Source of the DNA: Pseudomonas multiresinivorans
GTDB taxonomy: Bacteria > Pseudomonadota > Gammaproteobacteria > Pseudomonadales > Pseudomonadaceae
DNA length: 64,000 nucleotides
Direction: 5' to 3'
Assembly: GCF_012971725.1 (NCBI RefSeq)
Contig: NZ_CP048833.1
Location: 5,270,001 to 5,334,000 of the forward strand
Positions 29,201 through 36,212 of the stretch are shown one piece after another. The translations under genes and the position numbers were made by a program. Each line of letters opens with the position of its first letter. Position 1 is the first letter of the stretch. The notes beneath the pieces were generated by a model. The model searched no databases. It was not told the DNA's origin and saw only the letters and a list, made by a program, of their open reading frames with translations.

Positions 29201-32034
29201 TTGCCAGTGTCCGGATGCACCACGGCGCGGACCTGATCGAGGGTGATCTTGCCGTCGCTGCCCAGGGTGACGCGGAAGGCCACGTCCGCCGAAGTACCGA
29301 CCCGCCCTTCCACGCCGCTGGCGGTGTTGTAGAGGAAGATCTTCTCGCCGGTGGCAGTGTCTTTCAGGCCGCTGTCGGTGCCGTCGGTGGTGCCGACCTT
29401 GTAGGTGATCTGTCCCGGACCGTCGGCACCGAAGTGCGCGCTGAACAGATCGGCAACGCTGGAACTGCTGGTGGCATCGACGTTGAGGTGGGTCTCGTCC
29501 ACGGTCAGCTTGATGTCGGCGTCCTGGCACGGCGTGATGCTCGGGCCGTCGTCGAGGAAGGTCAGCTTGCCACCCAGGTCGATCTGCGCGGTGGCGCTGT
29601 CGCCATCCTTGTCGGTGATGGTGGCGGTCAGGGCGATCTTGCCGGCCAGGGTCAGCGCATCGTTGGGATCGCTGGCATCGGGATGGGCCAGGGCCCGCAA
29701 CTGCTCCAGGGTAACCTTGCCGTCACCGTCGATGGTGACACGGAAGGCCACCGTGCTGGTGCCTTCAAGGCGCCCTTCCACACCATTGGCGGTGTTGTAG
29801 AGGAAGATCCGCTCACCCGTGGCGGTGTCCTTCAGGCCGCTATCGGTGTTGTCCGCGGCTTCGAGCTTGTAGCTGATGGAGCCGGCGCCGTCCGCACCGT
29901 ACTGGCCGTTGAACAGGTCGGCGACGGAGTTGCTGGTGGCGGCCTGGCCGAGTTGGCTCTCATCCACGGTGAGGTGGATATCGCCGCCTTCGACCGGCGA
30001 GATGCGCGGACCGTCGTCGAGGAAGGTGAGCTTGCTGCCCAGGTCCAGCCCGGCGCTCTGGTGGTCGCCGTCGGCGTCGGTCACGGTGGCGGTCAGGGTG
30101 ATCTTGCCTTCGCCCACGCTCAGCGGGTCGTTGGCATCGGTGGCGTCCGGATGCACCAATGCTCGCACCTGGTCGAGGGTGATCTTGCCGTCCTGCCCGA
30201 GGGTCACTCGGAAGGCGACCGCGCCGTCGGCACCGCCCACACGTCCTTCGACGCCATTGGCGGTGTTGAACAGGAATATCTTGTCGCCAGTGGCGGTGTC
30301 CTTCAGCCCGCTGTCGGTATTGTCGGTCGTGCTGACCTTGTAGGTCACAGTGCCGGCGCCATCGGCGCCGAACTGGGCGTTGAACAGATCGCCCACCGCC
30401 ACGCTGCTGGTGGCGTCCTGGCCGAGGTTGGTCTCGTCCACGGTCAGATGCAGGCCTTCGGTATTGCCCACGGCGATGGTCGGGCCGTCATCGGTGAAGC
30501 TCACCCGGCCACCGAGGTCGATGGAGCTGCTGGAGGAGACGCTGTCGCCGTCGCGGTCGGTGACCGTCAGGTTGCCCTGCAGTTGCACCAGGCCGGAATC
30601 GAGCACCGCAGTCTGGCTGGCATAGCCGCTTTCACTGCCCGGCAGGGCATGGTCGATGGCGCTGTACTGGGTCAGGGTAACCACGCCGCTGCCATTCACC
30701 GACAGCGAAAACACGGTGTTCTCGCCGGTAATGCCGGCGGCGCTGGCGGAGGTGGACGCGACGATGGCACCACCCACGCTGTACAGGTAAATAGTGGCGC
30801 CACCGCTGGTCAGGCCCGAGTTGGCGCCGTTGCCGCCGACCAGGTTCAGGCTGTAGGTCAGTTGGGTGCTGCCGGCGCCGTCGCCGCCGTAGTTGGCGGT
30901 GACCTGGAAGGCCGAACTGTAGTCGGCGGTGGAAGTATCGAAGGCCGCGCCAGCGGTGTTGGCGTCGTGGGTCTGCAGCAGCACGTCCACGCCATTGTCG
31001 GCGGACAGGCCGGCCTGCGGAGCATCGTCGACGATGCCCACGGTCAGGGTTCCGTTGGCCGGGGTGCCGTTGCCATCGGTGATGGTGTAGGGAATATCGA
31101 AGGTCAGGGTGTCTTCGCTGCCCTTGACCGGATGATCCACCGGCTGCAGCAAGGTCACTTCGAAGGCGCCGGTATTGATATCGGTGAGGGTCACGGTGAA
31201 CACCGGCGCGCCGTTGGCGCTACCGGTCAATACATGGCCGTCGGGGCTGACGCTATAGGTGATGGCGACACCACCGGAGGTCAGGCTGGGCAGCCCGGCG
31301 GTTCCCCAGGCGAAGCTGCCAACACCATCGGAGCCGAAGTTGTAGCCGAGGCTGCCGGTGAAGGTCGCGCCTTCGCCTGCACCATCGGGAATCCCGCCGG
31401 GCAGGCCGGCCTCGAATACGTTGGCGGTGCCAGGACCGTTGGGGCCAGCGCTCGGCTGGCCATCCGGCGGCAGGACCTCCGGCGGCGTAACGGCCTCGGC
31501 GCGTGGTTGCGGAACACCGTCGAATTCACGCAGGGGCAGCGGCCCGGAACCAATCGGCCCGGTGGGGAAACCGATGTCAGGGTCTATATGCCCCCCCACC
31601 TCGGTCAGCAATACGAAGGAGTGCCCGCCACCGGGTTTGCCATTGGCGGCATTGCCCGCCTGGGGACCTGCGGCAGTGGCTTCGGCCTGCTGGGTCGGGT
31701 CGGCGCCCGCGGCGATGGCGGCCTGCAGGGCCTTGACGTCGGCAGTGTCTTTCGCGCTCGGCGGAGCTGGCTGCTGCGCTACCTGCTCGTCACCGTTCTG
31801 CGACTGATGCGCAGCGGCGAGCATCTGCGAGGTGAGCGGCAGGGCGCTGTCGCGGCCCAGGGTGATCTCACCACCGCCTGCGACCTTCAGCGCCACCGCG
31901 CCATTGGCGCCGGTGACCAGCTGCTCGCCTACGAAAACCTTGTCTCCCTGTTCCAAAGGACGACGCGATCCATCGGCGGCTACCGCAAACACTTCGCCGA
32001 TTACCTTGCTGACGACACCCATCAAAGTAGCCAT
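23203..32034 (-). CDS. bapA: Giant type I-secreted biofilm adhesin, LapA/BapA type
   Basis: 2943 residues. 1-110 is a retention module (MATLMGVVSKVIGEVFAVAA), followed by the candidate LapG site TAAG at 120-123 and a Pro/Gly-rich linker to about 215. 216-515 holds two immunoglobulin-like blocks. About 516-2079 contains ten tandem T1SS-143-like repeats of about 156 residues, each ending near L-x-F-x-DDGP. There are two von Willebrand A domains with intact MIDAS (DVSGSM near 2103, DTSGSM near 2485). RTX nonapeptides lie near 2725 and 2790-2835 (GGAGNDLMFGQGGNDKLIGG), then a C-terminal secretion tail. It is exported by the divergent 32514-37570 operon and probably tethered at the outer membrane until LapG cleavage. 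GGAGGAAGGA precedes the ATG at 32034. I use bapA by analogy with PA1874; sequence identity to it is untested. Confidence 0.92.
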   Translation of the reverse strand: MATLMGVVSKVIGEVFAVAADGSRRPLEQGDKVFVGEQLVTGANGAVALKVAGGGEITLGRDSALPLTSQMLAAAHQSQNGDEQVAQQPAPPSAKDTADVKALQAAIAAGADPTQQAEATAAGPQAGNAANGKPGGGHSFVLLTEVGGHIDPDIGFPTGPIGSGPLPLREFDGVPQPRAEAVTPPEVLPPDGQPSAGPNGPGTANVFEAGLPGGIPDGAGEGATFTGSLGYNFGSDGVGSFAWGTAGLPSLTSGGVAITYSVSPDGHVLTGSANGAPVFTVTLTDINTGAFEVTLLQPVDHPVKGSEDTLTFDIPYTITDGNGTPANGTLTVGIVDDAPQAGLSADNGVDVLLQTHDANTAGAAFDTSTADYSSAFQVTANYGGDGAGSTQLTYSLNLVGGNGANSGLTSGGATIYLYSVGGAIVASTSASAAGITGENTVFSLSVNGSGVVTLTQYSAIDHALPGSESGYASQTAVLDSGLVQLQGNLTVTDRDGDSVSSSSSIDLGGRVSFTDDGPTIAVGNTEGLHLTVDETNLGQDATSSVAVGDLFNAQFGADGAGTVTYKVSTTDNTDSGLKDTATGDKIFLFNTANGVEGRVGGADGAVAFRVTLGQDGKITLDQVRALVHPDATDANDPLSVGEGKITLTATVTDADGDHQSAGLDLGSKLTFLDDGPRISPVEGGDIHLTVDESQLGQAATSNSVADLFNGQYGADGAGSISYKLEAADNTDSGLKDTATGERIFLYNTANGVEGRLEGTSTVAFRVTIDGDGKVTLEQLRALAHPDASDPNDALTLAGKIALTATITDKDGDSATAQIDLGGKLTFLDDGPSITPCQDADIKLTVDETHLNVDATSSSSVADLFSAHFGADGPGQITYKVGTTDGTDSGLKDTATGEKIFLYNTASGVEGRVGTSADVAFRVTLGSDGKITLDQVRAVVHPDTGNANDGVSLDPNTVTLTATITDKDGDSAQAHIDLSGKLTFLDDGPSIAPCEDADIKLTVDETHLGVPDTSSASVADLFTAHFGADGAGEITYKLAGADNTDTGLKDTATGSKIFLYNTASGIEGRLEGTGTVAFRVSIDGDGKVTLEQLRALAHPNTSDANDALNLSGQVTLTATITDKDGDSASAHVDLGSKLTFLDDGPSIAPSSIYDISLEVDESDLSNDARVESSLVSLLFETHFGADGPGSITYKVSTVDGTDSGLKTTQGESILLYNVDGTVVGKVQGSGAIAFVVSEDQGALMLDQRLALKHPDTSDSDDPLRLESGKITLTATITDGDGDKASAHVDLGSKMVFYDDGPRIEPCTDADIKLTVDETKLGVDAQASAGDVSALFTGRFGADGAGGITYKVTTTDGTDSGLKDTATGGKIFLYNTANGVEGRVEGTNLVAFSVSQQNGVITLDQQRALVHPVTTDANDPLSIGADKITLTATITDGDGDHASASIDLGGKLTFLDDGPSIQPCTDADIRLVVDESNLASDARVEAPLVSELFTASFGADGAGSVTYKVSTVDGTDSGLRETAGGARILLFNDGNGVVGKVEGTGAIAFVVRPDGGALTLDQRVAFIHSDTHNDDEALSIASGKITLTATITDKDGDSDSASIDLGSKLVFHDDGPSIVANQANGPALVVDESNLGANASATVSSLFTSHYGADGAGSLVYKVVAAQDGSDSGLRVTNGDKIYLYNEGNGVVGRVGGQGGAVAFTLTVNNGTVTLDQQLALKHPDGNNPDDALSIASGKISLTATITDGDGDSHSASVELGSQLSFHDDGPSITASAQGAPALVVDETNLSLDASANITSLFTSSYGADGAGSLVYKVVAAQDGSDSGLRVTNGDKIYLYNEGNGVVGRVGGANGAVAFTLTLNNGSVTLDQQMALKHTDATDPDDALSIAGGKISLTATITDGDGDSKSASLDLGSKLSFHDDGPSITANAAAAPTLTVDETHLNVDATANFSTAFTANAGADGGSTTYSLSATTGTQSGLQTTDGQNIVLVKVSATVVEGHVGNASGATAFTLTLDSGTGVVKLDQQLALKHPNASDPNDPLSLAIGKIGLVATVTDGDNDTKTASIDLGSKLSFLDDGPTAVDNSPRCLVQQAPPAVNLTLVVDVSGSMAGDKLSNAKAALVNLVQQYAAMGIAIHVSLLSFAATAKDLGDFNFTGTSDAQYTALVNKINGLSADGETNYQAALDLAKTNVTSDITVSGHDPAAINRVYFISDGEPTVGNTNTAITQWKAFLANPDGDGNDATNHVDAYAVGLGASITDADLKGVTNTGDPIIVTKPSDLTATLQNLVTIDSVSGNLLANDVPVSADGTVRITQVEFGGEKFAVDAAGNLTNENPNATTATGSYNASSGLLTIQTVNGTLTVYLKDVTGHQAGDYSYASKAGVAFPESGQISEVFKYTIVDGDGDTASANLNICLKYGQPILVVGSNSGDVDGSTILHTVPSPLDADKAGQINGSGGNDVLIGDAGGVSVYTQPGKNYNISLIVDTSGSMADPSGSNMSRMALAKNALVNLVNTIKGHDGVINVSLVSFSDSAKSVTFNGLSTANVAALIAAINALGADGATNYDDAMKKASAWFNTQVTTNHADAAHGYINLAFFLTDGNPTVSNTDSGSGNSTNYGDMNNALVSGNDMLHHAGTLIGDNAVHVNAIGIGSGINSDYLKYFDNTDTTGTSSINVDGQTLTNTVGQPQIINTAEQLQAALQEGFSTSTPVTVGNDHLVGGSGNDIIFGDVINTDSLAWAGHAAGSHNGQGYQALVDYLTATNGSAPTVAQITNYIVQHADQFNVAGDTRGGNDILEGGAGNDLMFGQGGNDKLIGGPGDDIMYGGTGADEFIWKSGDTGHDVIKDFSIAEGDTLNLADLLQGALPTADSLSHYLSFSVNSGTTSIAVSPSGGGAATQTIDLANVDLSAKYAGHAGSGVLSAGDTHTVLNGLLGDHAIKTDTV
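25796..30481 (-). repeat. Ten tandem coding repeats of about 468 bp in the adhesin gene
   Basis: The codons for DDGP recur near 30481, 30012, 29546, 29070, 28604, 28138, 27666, 27194, 26730, 26266 and 25796, a steady spacing of about 464-476 bp. Adjacent copies ending at 26730 and 26266 are the most alike; a stretch of some 46 residues, from GADGAGSLVYK to GRVGG, is identical. Such arrays change length by recombination. Confidence 0.9.
31666..31677 (-). other. Candidate LapG protease site (TAAG) in the adhesin
   Basis: Codons for Thr120-Ala-Ala-Gly123, preceded by KALQAAIAAGADPTQQAEA. LapA-type adhesins are cut between the two alanines of such a site by the periplasmic protease LapG, which is held back by LapD when c-di-GMP is high. 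Confidence 0.6.
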
Positions 32035-32513
32035 GAGTCCTTCCTCCACTGCACTGTCCGCGGCCGGTTCCACCGACACGCAAGTAACCTGAACAGGCCA
32101 TGGCACGCTTGTATCCGGATGCCGCTACGAAAGCTGCGAAGGGTGCGAGAAGGACTGGTAGCGTTTGGGTATCAAAAAGCCAGCGACAATTTTCTGTCAT
32201 GCTGGCCACGCGTTTTCTTGTCCTTCTGCGGTGGTCCCCGCCCTAACTGCTACAAACCGTACCTGGCTTCGTTTGCAAGCGCCTTTCCTGCCCATACCCA
32301 GGAAATACGAGGGCTTGCACGTTCAAACAATGTGCGGTTTTTCACATGACTCATAAGATTTTTTCCGAATAACCCATGTGAAAAATTCTTCTGAGGTTTT
32401 CGAAAAGTTGTTCTTAGCTCTGATGTTACAGGCGTGAAACGCTTGATAAGAGAAAAAAGCCAATAAATTGGCGATTCAAGAGCATCGAAGTACAGAACAC
32501 CAGGAGCAAAGCC
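32035..32513. promoter_or_regulatory. 479-bp divergent control region between the adhesin and its secretion operon
   Basis: There is no gene. The right half (32330-32500) is AT-rich. It holds an 11-bp inverted repeat, TTTTTCACATG (32338-32348) and CATGTGAAAAA (32375-32385), and a FleQ-like palindrome at 32459-32472. The left half is ordinary GC-rich leader. A possible -35/-10 pair for the secretion operon is TTGATA (32443-32448) and TAAATT (32464-32469), but the 15-bp spacing is short. Confidence 0.6.
32459..32472. promoter_or_regulatory. FleQ-like box upstream of the secretion operon
   Basis: GCCAATAAATTGGC matches 12 of 14 positions of the FleQ consensus as I recall it (GTCANTAAATTGAC); the two changes are symmetric. 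It lies 42 bp before the tolC-like start and overlaps the possible -10. FleQ is the c-di-GMP-responsive regulator of adhesin and exopolysaccharide genes in Pseudomonas. Confidence 0.5.
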
Positions 32514-33872
32514 ATGCGCAGTCGTAACGCGGCACTATGGAGCGGTGTATTTTTGGCGGTGTCAGGGGCCCATGGGCAGGCAATGACGCTGACTGAAGCT
32601 ATACAAAGCACGCTGCAGTACCACCCGGAGATCAGTCAGAGCGTGAACAGTCGCCTGACCGCGGATGAAGAACTCAAGTTTGCCAGGGGAGGTTATCTGC
32701 CAACCGTCGATCTCGTGGCCGGATACGGCCGGGAGAACACCGACAGCCCGACCACTCGCGCGGCGGGCAATCACAACGATGAAACCCTGACCCGTGGTGA
32801 TGCGGAAATCCGTCTGCGGCAAATGCTGTTCGACGGTTTCGGCACACCCAACGAGGTCAAGCGCAACGAATCCAACGTCAACTCCAAGGCCTTCCGCATC
32901 CTCGGCACCTCCGAGACCGCCGCCCTGCGCACCGTCGAGGTCTACCTCGAAGTGCTCAAGCGCCGCGAGATGGTGACCCTGGCGAAGAACAACCTGCAGG
33001 CCCACGAACGCATCGGTGATCAGATTCGCCTGCGCAGCGAGCGTGGCGTCGGCAGTACCGCGGACAACGACCAGGCCATCGCCCGTCTGGCCCTGGCGCA
33101 GAACAACCTCTACACCGAGGAAGTGAACCTGGCCGACGCCGAGGCGAATTTCTACAGCGCCACCGGCAAGATGCCCGACCAGCTGGAAATGCCTACCACG
33201 GTCAAGGCCGAAGTGCCGCCGGACCTGCTGAGCGCCCGCCAGGGCATGCTCAGCGACAACCCGCTGCTGAAATCGGCGCAGGCTGACGTGAATGCCGCCG
33301 AGTCCCAGTACGAGGCGGCCAAGGCGCCCTTCTATCCGCGCTTCGACGCGGAGCTGGCCAAGGCGGCCAACAACAACGTCGACGGCGACGAAGGCCACTA
33401 CAACAGCTGGGAAGCCCAGGTAGTGATGCGCTACAACCTGTTCAACGGGATGCGCGACAAGGCTCACCTGAATGCCACCTCGCACCAGATCGGCGAGGCC
33501 CAGGACATCCGCAACAACGCGCTGCGGCTGCTCAACGAGAACCTCTCGCTGGCCTGGGACGCGATGGAAAACTCGCGCAAGCAAACCCAGCCGGCCCGTG
33601 AATACGCCGACTACACCCGCAAGGTGCGCGAGGCGTACCAGCAACAGTTCACCCTCGGCCAGCGCACCCTGCTCGACCTGCTGGACAGCGAGAACGAACT
33701 GTTCACCGCCAACCGCCGCTACACCGAAGTGCGCTACACCGAGGAATACTCGATGTACCGCGTGCTGGGCAGCATGGGTTCGCTGCTGCGCTCCCAGCAT
33801 GTGGTAGCGCCCCACGAGTCGGTGGCGCTGTCGGACGTGAAGAACGAGGCACGCCTGCCTGACCTGAAATAA
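32514..33872 (+). CDS. bapB: TolC-family outer membrane channel of the adhesin secretion system
   Basis: 452 residues with a signal sequence (about 1-22, cleavage near GAHGQA). Two TolC-type helical repeats follow (ALTEAI-like MTLTEAIQSTLQYHPEISQS at the N-terminus, then NNPLLKSAQADVNAAESQYE-like in the second half, where the actual start is DNPLLKSAQADV). It forms the outer-membrane exit duct of the type I system. AGGAG precedes the ATG. It is the first gene of the operon that continues with the ABC exporter and HlyD-like adaptor. The name follows PA1875 by analogy. Confidence 0.9.
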   Translation: MRSRNAALWSGVFLAVSGAHGQAMTLTEAIQSTLQYHPEISQSVNSRLTADEELKFARGGYLPTVDLVAGYGRENTDSPTTRAAGNHNDETLTRGDAEIRLRQMLFDGFGTPNEVKRNESNVNSKAFRILGTSETAALRTVEVYLEVLKRREMVTLAKNNLQAHERIGDQIRLRSERGVGSTADNDQAIARLALAQNNLYTEEVNLADAEANFYSATGKMPDQLEMPTTVKAEVPPDLLSARQGMLSDNPLLKSAQADVNAAESQYEAAKAPFYPRFDAELAKAANNNVDGDEGHYNSWEAQVVMRYNLFNGMRDKAHLNATSHQIGEAQDIRNNALRLLNENLSLAWDAMENSRKQTQPAREYADYTRKVREAYQQQFTLGQRTLLDLLDSENELFTANRRYTEVRYTEEYSMYRVLGSMGSLLRSQHVVAPHESVALSDVKNEARLPDLK

Positions 33873-33973
33873 GAAAGTCGCACACATTCGCCGCCTGCCC
33901 CACGCTGCCCAGCCTTGGGGAGGCGACCGTGAAGCGATACGACGGGGCACGGAAAACCCGGCGTCCGGCGAGG

Positions 33974-34003
33974 GCCGGCGAGCACCTGCAAGTGCTCGCC
34001 GGC
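33974..34003 (+). repeat. Perfect 12-bp stem-loop inside the secretion operon
   Basis: GCCGGCGAGCAC (33974-33985) and its complement GTGCTCGCCGGC (33992-34003) enclose a 6-nt loop, 102 bp after the TolC-like stop and 41 bp before the ABC start. No T-run follows, so it probably protects the upstream mRNA 3' end or lowers downstream expression. Confidence 0.6.
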
Positions 34004-34043
34004 TGCTGCTGGCGTGGGCTGGCCCGGCCCGGGAGGAAGTAGC

Positions 34044-36212
34044 GTGACCATGATCATCCAGGAGCGCGGCGCACCCGCGCCGGGCGATCCGCGCCTGAGC
34101 CATGACGATCCCCTGCTCGACGGCCTGCTGATTCTCTGCCGCCTGCACGGTTGCGCGGTGAGTCGCAACAGCCTCGCCGCCGGACTGCCGCTGCCCAACC
34201 AGCGCCTGTCCGCCAGCCTGCTGCCGCGCGCTGCCGCACGTGCCGGGCTGCAGGGGCGACTGCTGCGCCGCGAGCTGAAGAGCATTTCCAGCCTGAACCT
34301 GCCGGTGCTGCTGCTGCTCAACGACGGCCGCAGCGCGGTGTTGCGCCAATGGCGCGACGACGGCCAGGCGTTGATCCTGCCCTGCGAAACCGAAGGCGGC
34401 GAGCAGGCCGTGAGCGCCGACGAACTGGCCGCCCAGTACAGCGGCCAGGCCCTATTCGCCCGCCCGCGCCACGAACTGGAGGCCGCCCGAAAACCGCTGG
34501 TGCCGCGGGTCGAAGCCTGGTTCCGCGACACCCTGCGGCTCTCGCGCTGGCTCTATACCGATGCCCTGGTCGCCAGCCTGCTGATCAACCTGCTGGGCAT
34601 GCTGGTGCCGCTGTTCGTCATGCAGACCTACGACCGCGTGGTGCCCAACCAGGCGATCTCGACCCTCTGGGTACTGGCGGCCGGCCTGCTGCTGGGAACG
34701 ATGTTCGAACTGCTGCTGCGCGTGCTGCGCTCCAACCTGCTGGACATGGCCGGCAAGAAGACCGACGTGGTGCTGTCCGCCACCCTGTTCGAACGCATCA
34801 CCGGCATGTCGCTCAAGGCCAAGCCCGAGACCATCGGCGGCTTCGCCCAGAGCATCCATGACTTCCAGGGCCTGCGCGAATTTCTCACCGCGCTGACCCT
34901 GACCAGCCTGATCGACCTGCCCTTCTCGATCCTGATGATCCTGGTCATCGGCCTGCTCGGCGGCTGGCTGATTGCAATCCCGCTGCTGGCCTTCCCGCTC
35001 ACCATCGTCTTCGCCCTGATCATCCAGAGCCGCCTGCGCGACACGGTGCAGAAGAGCCTGACCCTGGGCGCCGAACGCCAGGCGCTGCTGATCGAAACCC
35101 TCGGCGGCCTGGAAACCCTCAAGGCCTGCGGCGCCGAGAGCGAGCGCCAGTACCGCTGGGAAGCTACCCATGGCGCGCTGGCACGGCTGGACAACCACGC
35201 GCGCTTCCTCTCCGCCCTGGCCACCAACGGCACCCTGTTCCTCCAGCAGTTCGCCGGCATGGCCATGATCTGCGCCGGGGTCTACAGCATCCTCGACGGC
35301 AATCTCAGCGTCGGCGCGCTGGTCGCCAGCTACATGCTCAACAGCCGCGTGCTCGCTCCGCTGGGGCAGATCGCCGGGCTGATCACCCGTTACCAGCAGG
35401 CGCGCCTGACCATGAAGAGCACCGACGCGCTGATGGAACTGCCCCAGGAACGCCAGGCCCGCCAGCGCCCGCTGGAGCGCACCCAGTTGCACGGCGCACT
35501 GGAGGTCCGCCAACTGAGCTTCAGTTATCCGGAACAGACCAGCCCCGCGCTGAATCACGTCAGCCTGCGCCTGGCCCCCGGCGAGAAGATCGGCATCATC
35601 GGCAAGAGCGGCTCGGGCAAGAGCACCTTCGGCCGCCTGCTGATGGGCTTCTATCACCCGGACGAAGGGCAGATCCTGCTGGACGGCCTGGACCTGCGCC
35701 AGCTCGACGTCTCCGACCTGCGCCAGCAGATCGGCTACGTCGCCCATGACCTGCCGCTGCTGGCCGGCAGCCTGCGCGACAACCTGACCCTCGGCGCGCG
35801 CTACGTCAGCGATGCGCGGATGCTCGAAGTGGCCGAGCTGACCGGCGTCAGCGAACTTGCCCGGCAGCACCCGGCCGGCTTCGACCGGCCGGTGGGCGAG
35901 CGCGGCCAACTGCTCTCCGGCGGCCAGCGCCAGGCGGTGCTGATGGCCCGCGCGCTGCTGCTCGACCCACCGATCCTGCTGCTCGACGAGCCCACCAGCG
36001 CCATGGACAACAGCAGCGAGGAGATCCTCCGCAAGCGCCTGCACGAGGCCTGCCGCGACAAGACCCTGCTGCTGGTCACCCACCGCACCTCGATGCTCAG
36101 CCTGGTCGACCGCCTGCTGGTGCTCGACAACGGCCGCATCGTCGCCGACGGCCCGAAAGACGCGGTCATCGAAGCATTGCGCAAGGGCCACGTCGGCCCG
36201 GCAGCGGGGTAA
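34044..36212 (+). CDS. bapC: Type I secretion ABC exporter (LssB/LapB type)
   Basis: 722 residues. The N-terminal C39-peptidase-like domain (about 15-140) lacks the catalytic Cys/His arrangement, as in RTX exporters that keep their substrates uncut. A transmembrane domain of about five to six helices (170-440) follows, then the ATPase with Walker A GKSGSGKST, signature LSGGQRQAV and Walker B ILLLDEPTSAMD. It energises export of the adhesin through the TolC-like duct. I start it at the GTG at 34044, 7 nt after GGAGG; an ATG two codons later (34050) is also possible. Its stop overlaps the next gene's start (TAATG). Confidence 0.93.
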   Translation: MTMIIQERGAPAPGDPRLSHDDPLLDGLLILCRLHGCAVSRNSLAAGLPLPNQRLSASLLPRAAARAGLQGRLLRRELKSISSLNLPVLLLLNDGRSAVLRQWRDDGQALILPCETEGGEQAVSADELAAQYSGQALFARPRHELEAARKPLVPRVEAWFRDTLRLSRWLYTDALVASLLINLLGMLVPLFVMQTYDRVVPNQAISTLWVLAAGLLLGTMFELLLRVLRSNLLDMAGKKTDVVLSATLFERITGMSLKAKPETIGGFAQSIHDFQGLREFLTALTLTSLIDLPFSILMILVIGLLGGWLIAIPLLAFPLTIVFALIIQSRLRDTVQKSLTLGAERQALLIETLGGLETLKACGAESERQYRWEATHGALARLDNHARFLSALATNGTLFLQQFAGMAMICAGVYSILDGNLSVGALVASYMLNSRVLAPLGQIAGLITRYQQARLTMKSTDALMELPQERQARQRPLERTQLHGALEVRQLSFSYPEQTSPALNHVSLRLAPGEKIGIIGKSGSGKSTFGRLLMGFYHPDEGQILLDGLDLRQLDVSDLRQQIGYVAHDLPLLAGSLRDNLTLGARYVSDARMLEVAELTGVSELARQHPAGFDRPVGERGQLLSGGQRQAVLMARALLLDPPILLLDEPTSAMDNSSEEILRKRLHEACRDKTLLLVTHRTSMLSLVDRLLVLDNGRIVADGPKDAVIEALRKGHVGPAAG

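Noticed and set aside
25796..30481. Possible CRISPR-like regular repeats
   Set aside because: The unit is about 468 bp, coding and in frame; there are no short repeats with unique spacers.
23194..32349. A 3051-codon open frame on the plus strand, antisense to the adhesin
   Set aside because: It mirrors the repeat-rich, high-GC adhesin gene; it has no ribosome site and its translation is a low-complexity Gly/Ala/Val/Asp/Gln/Arg mixture. The adhesin on the minus strand has full domain support.
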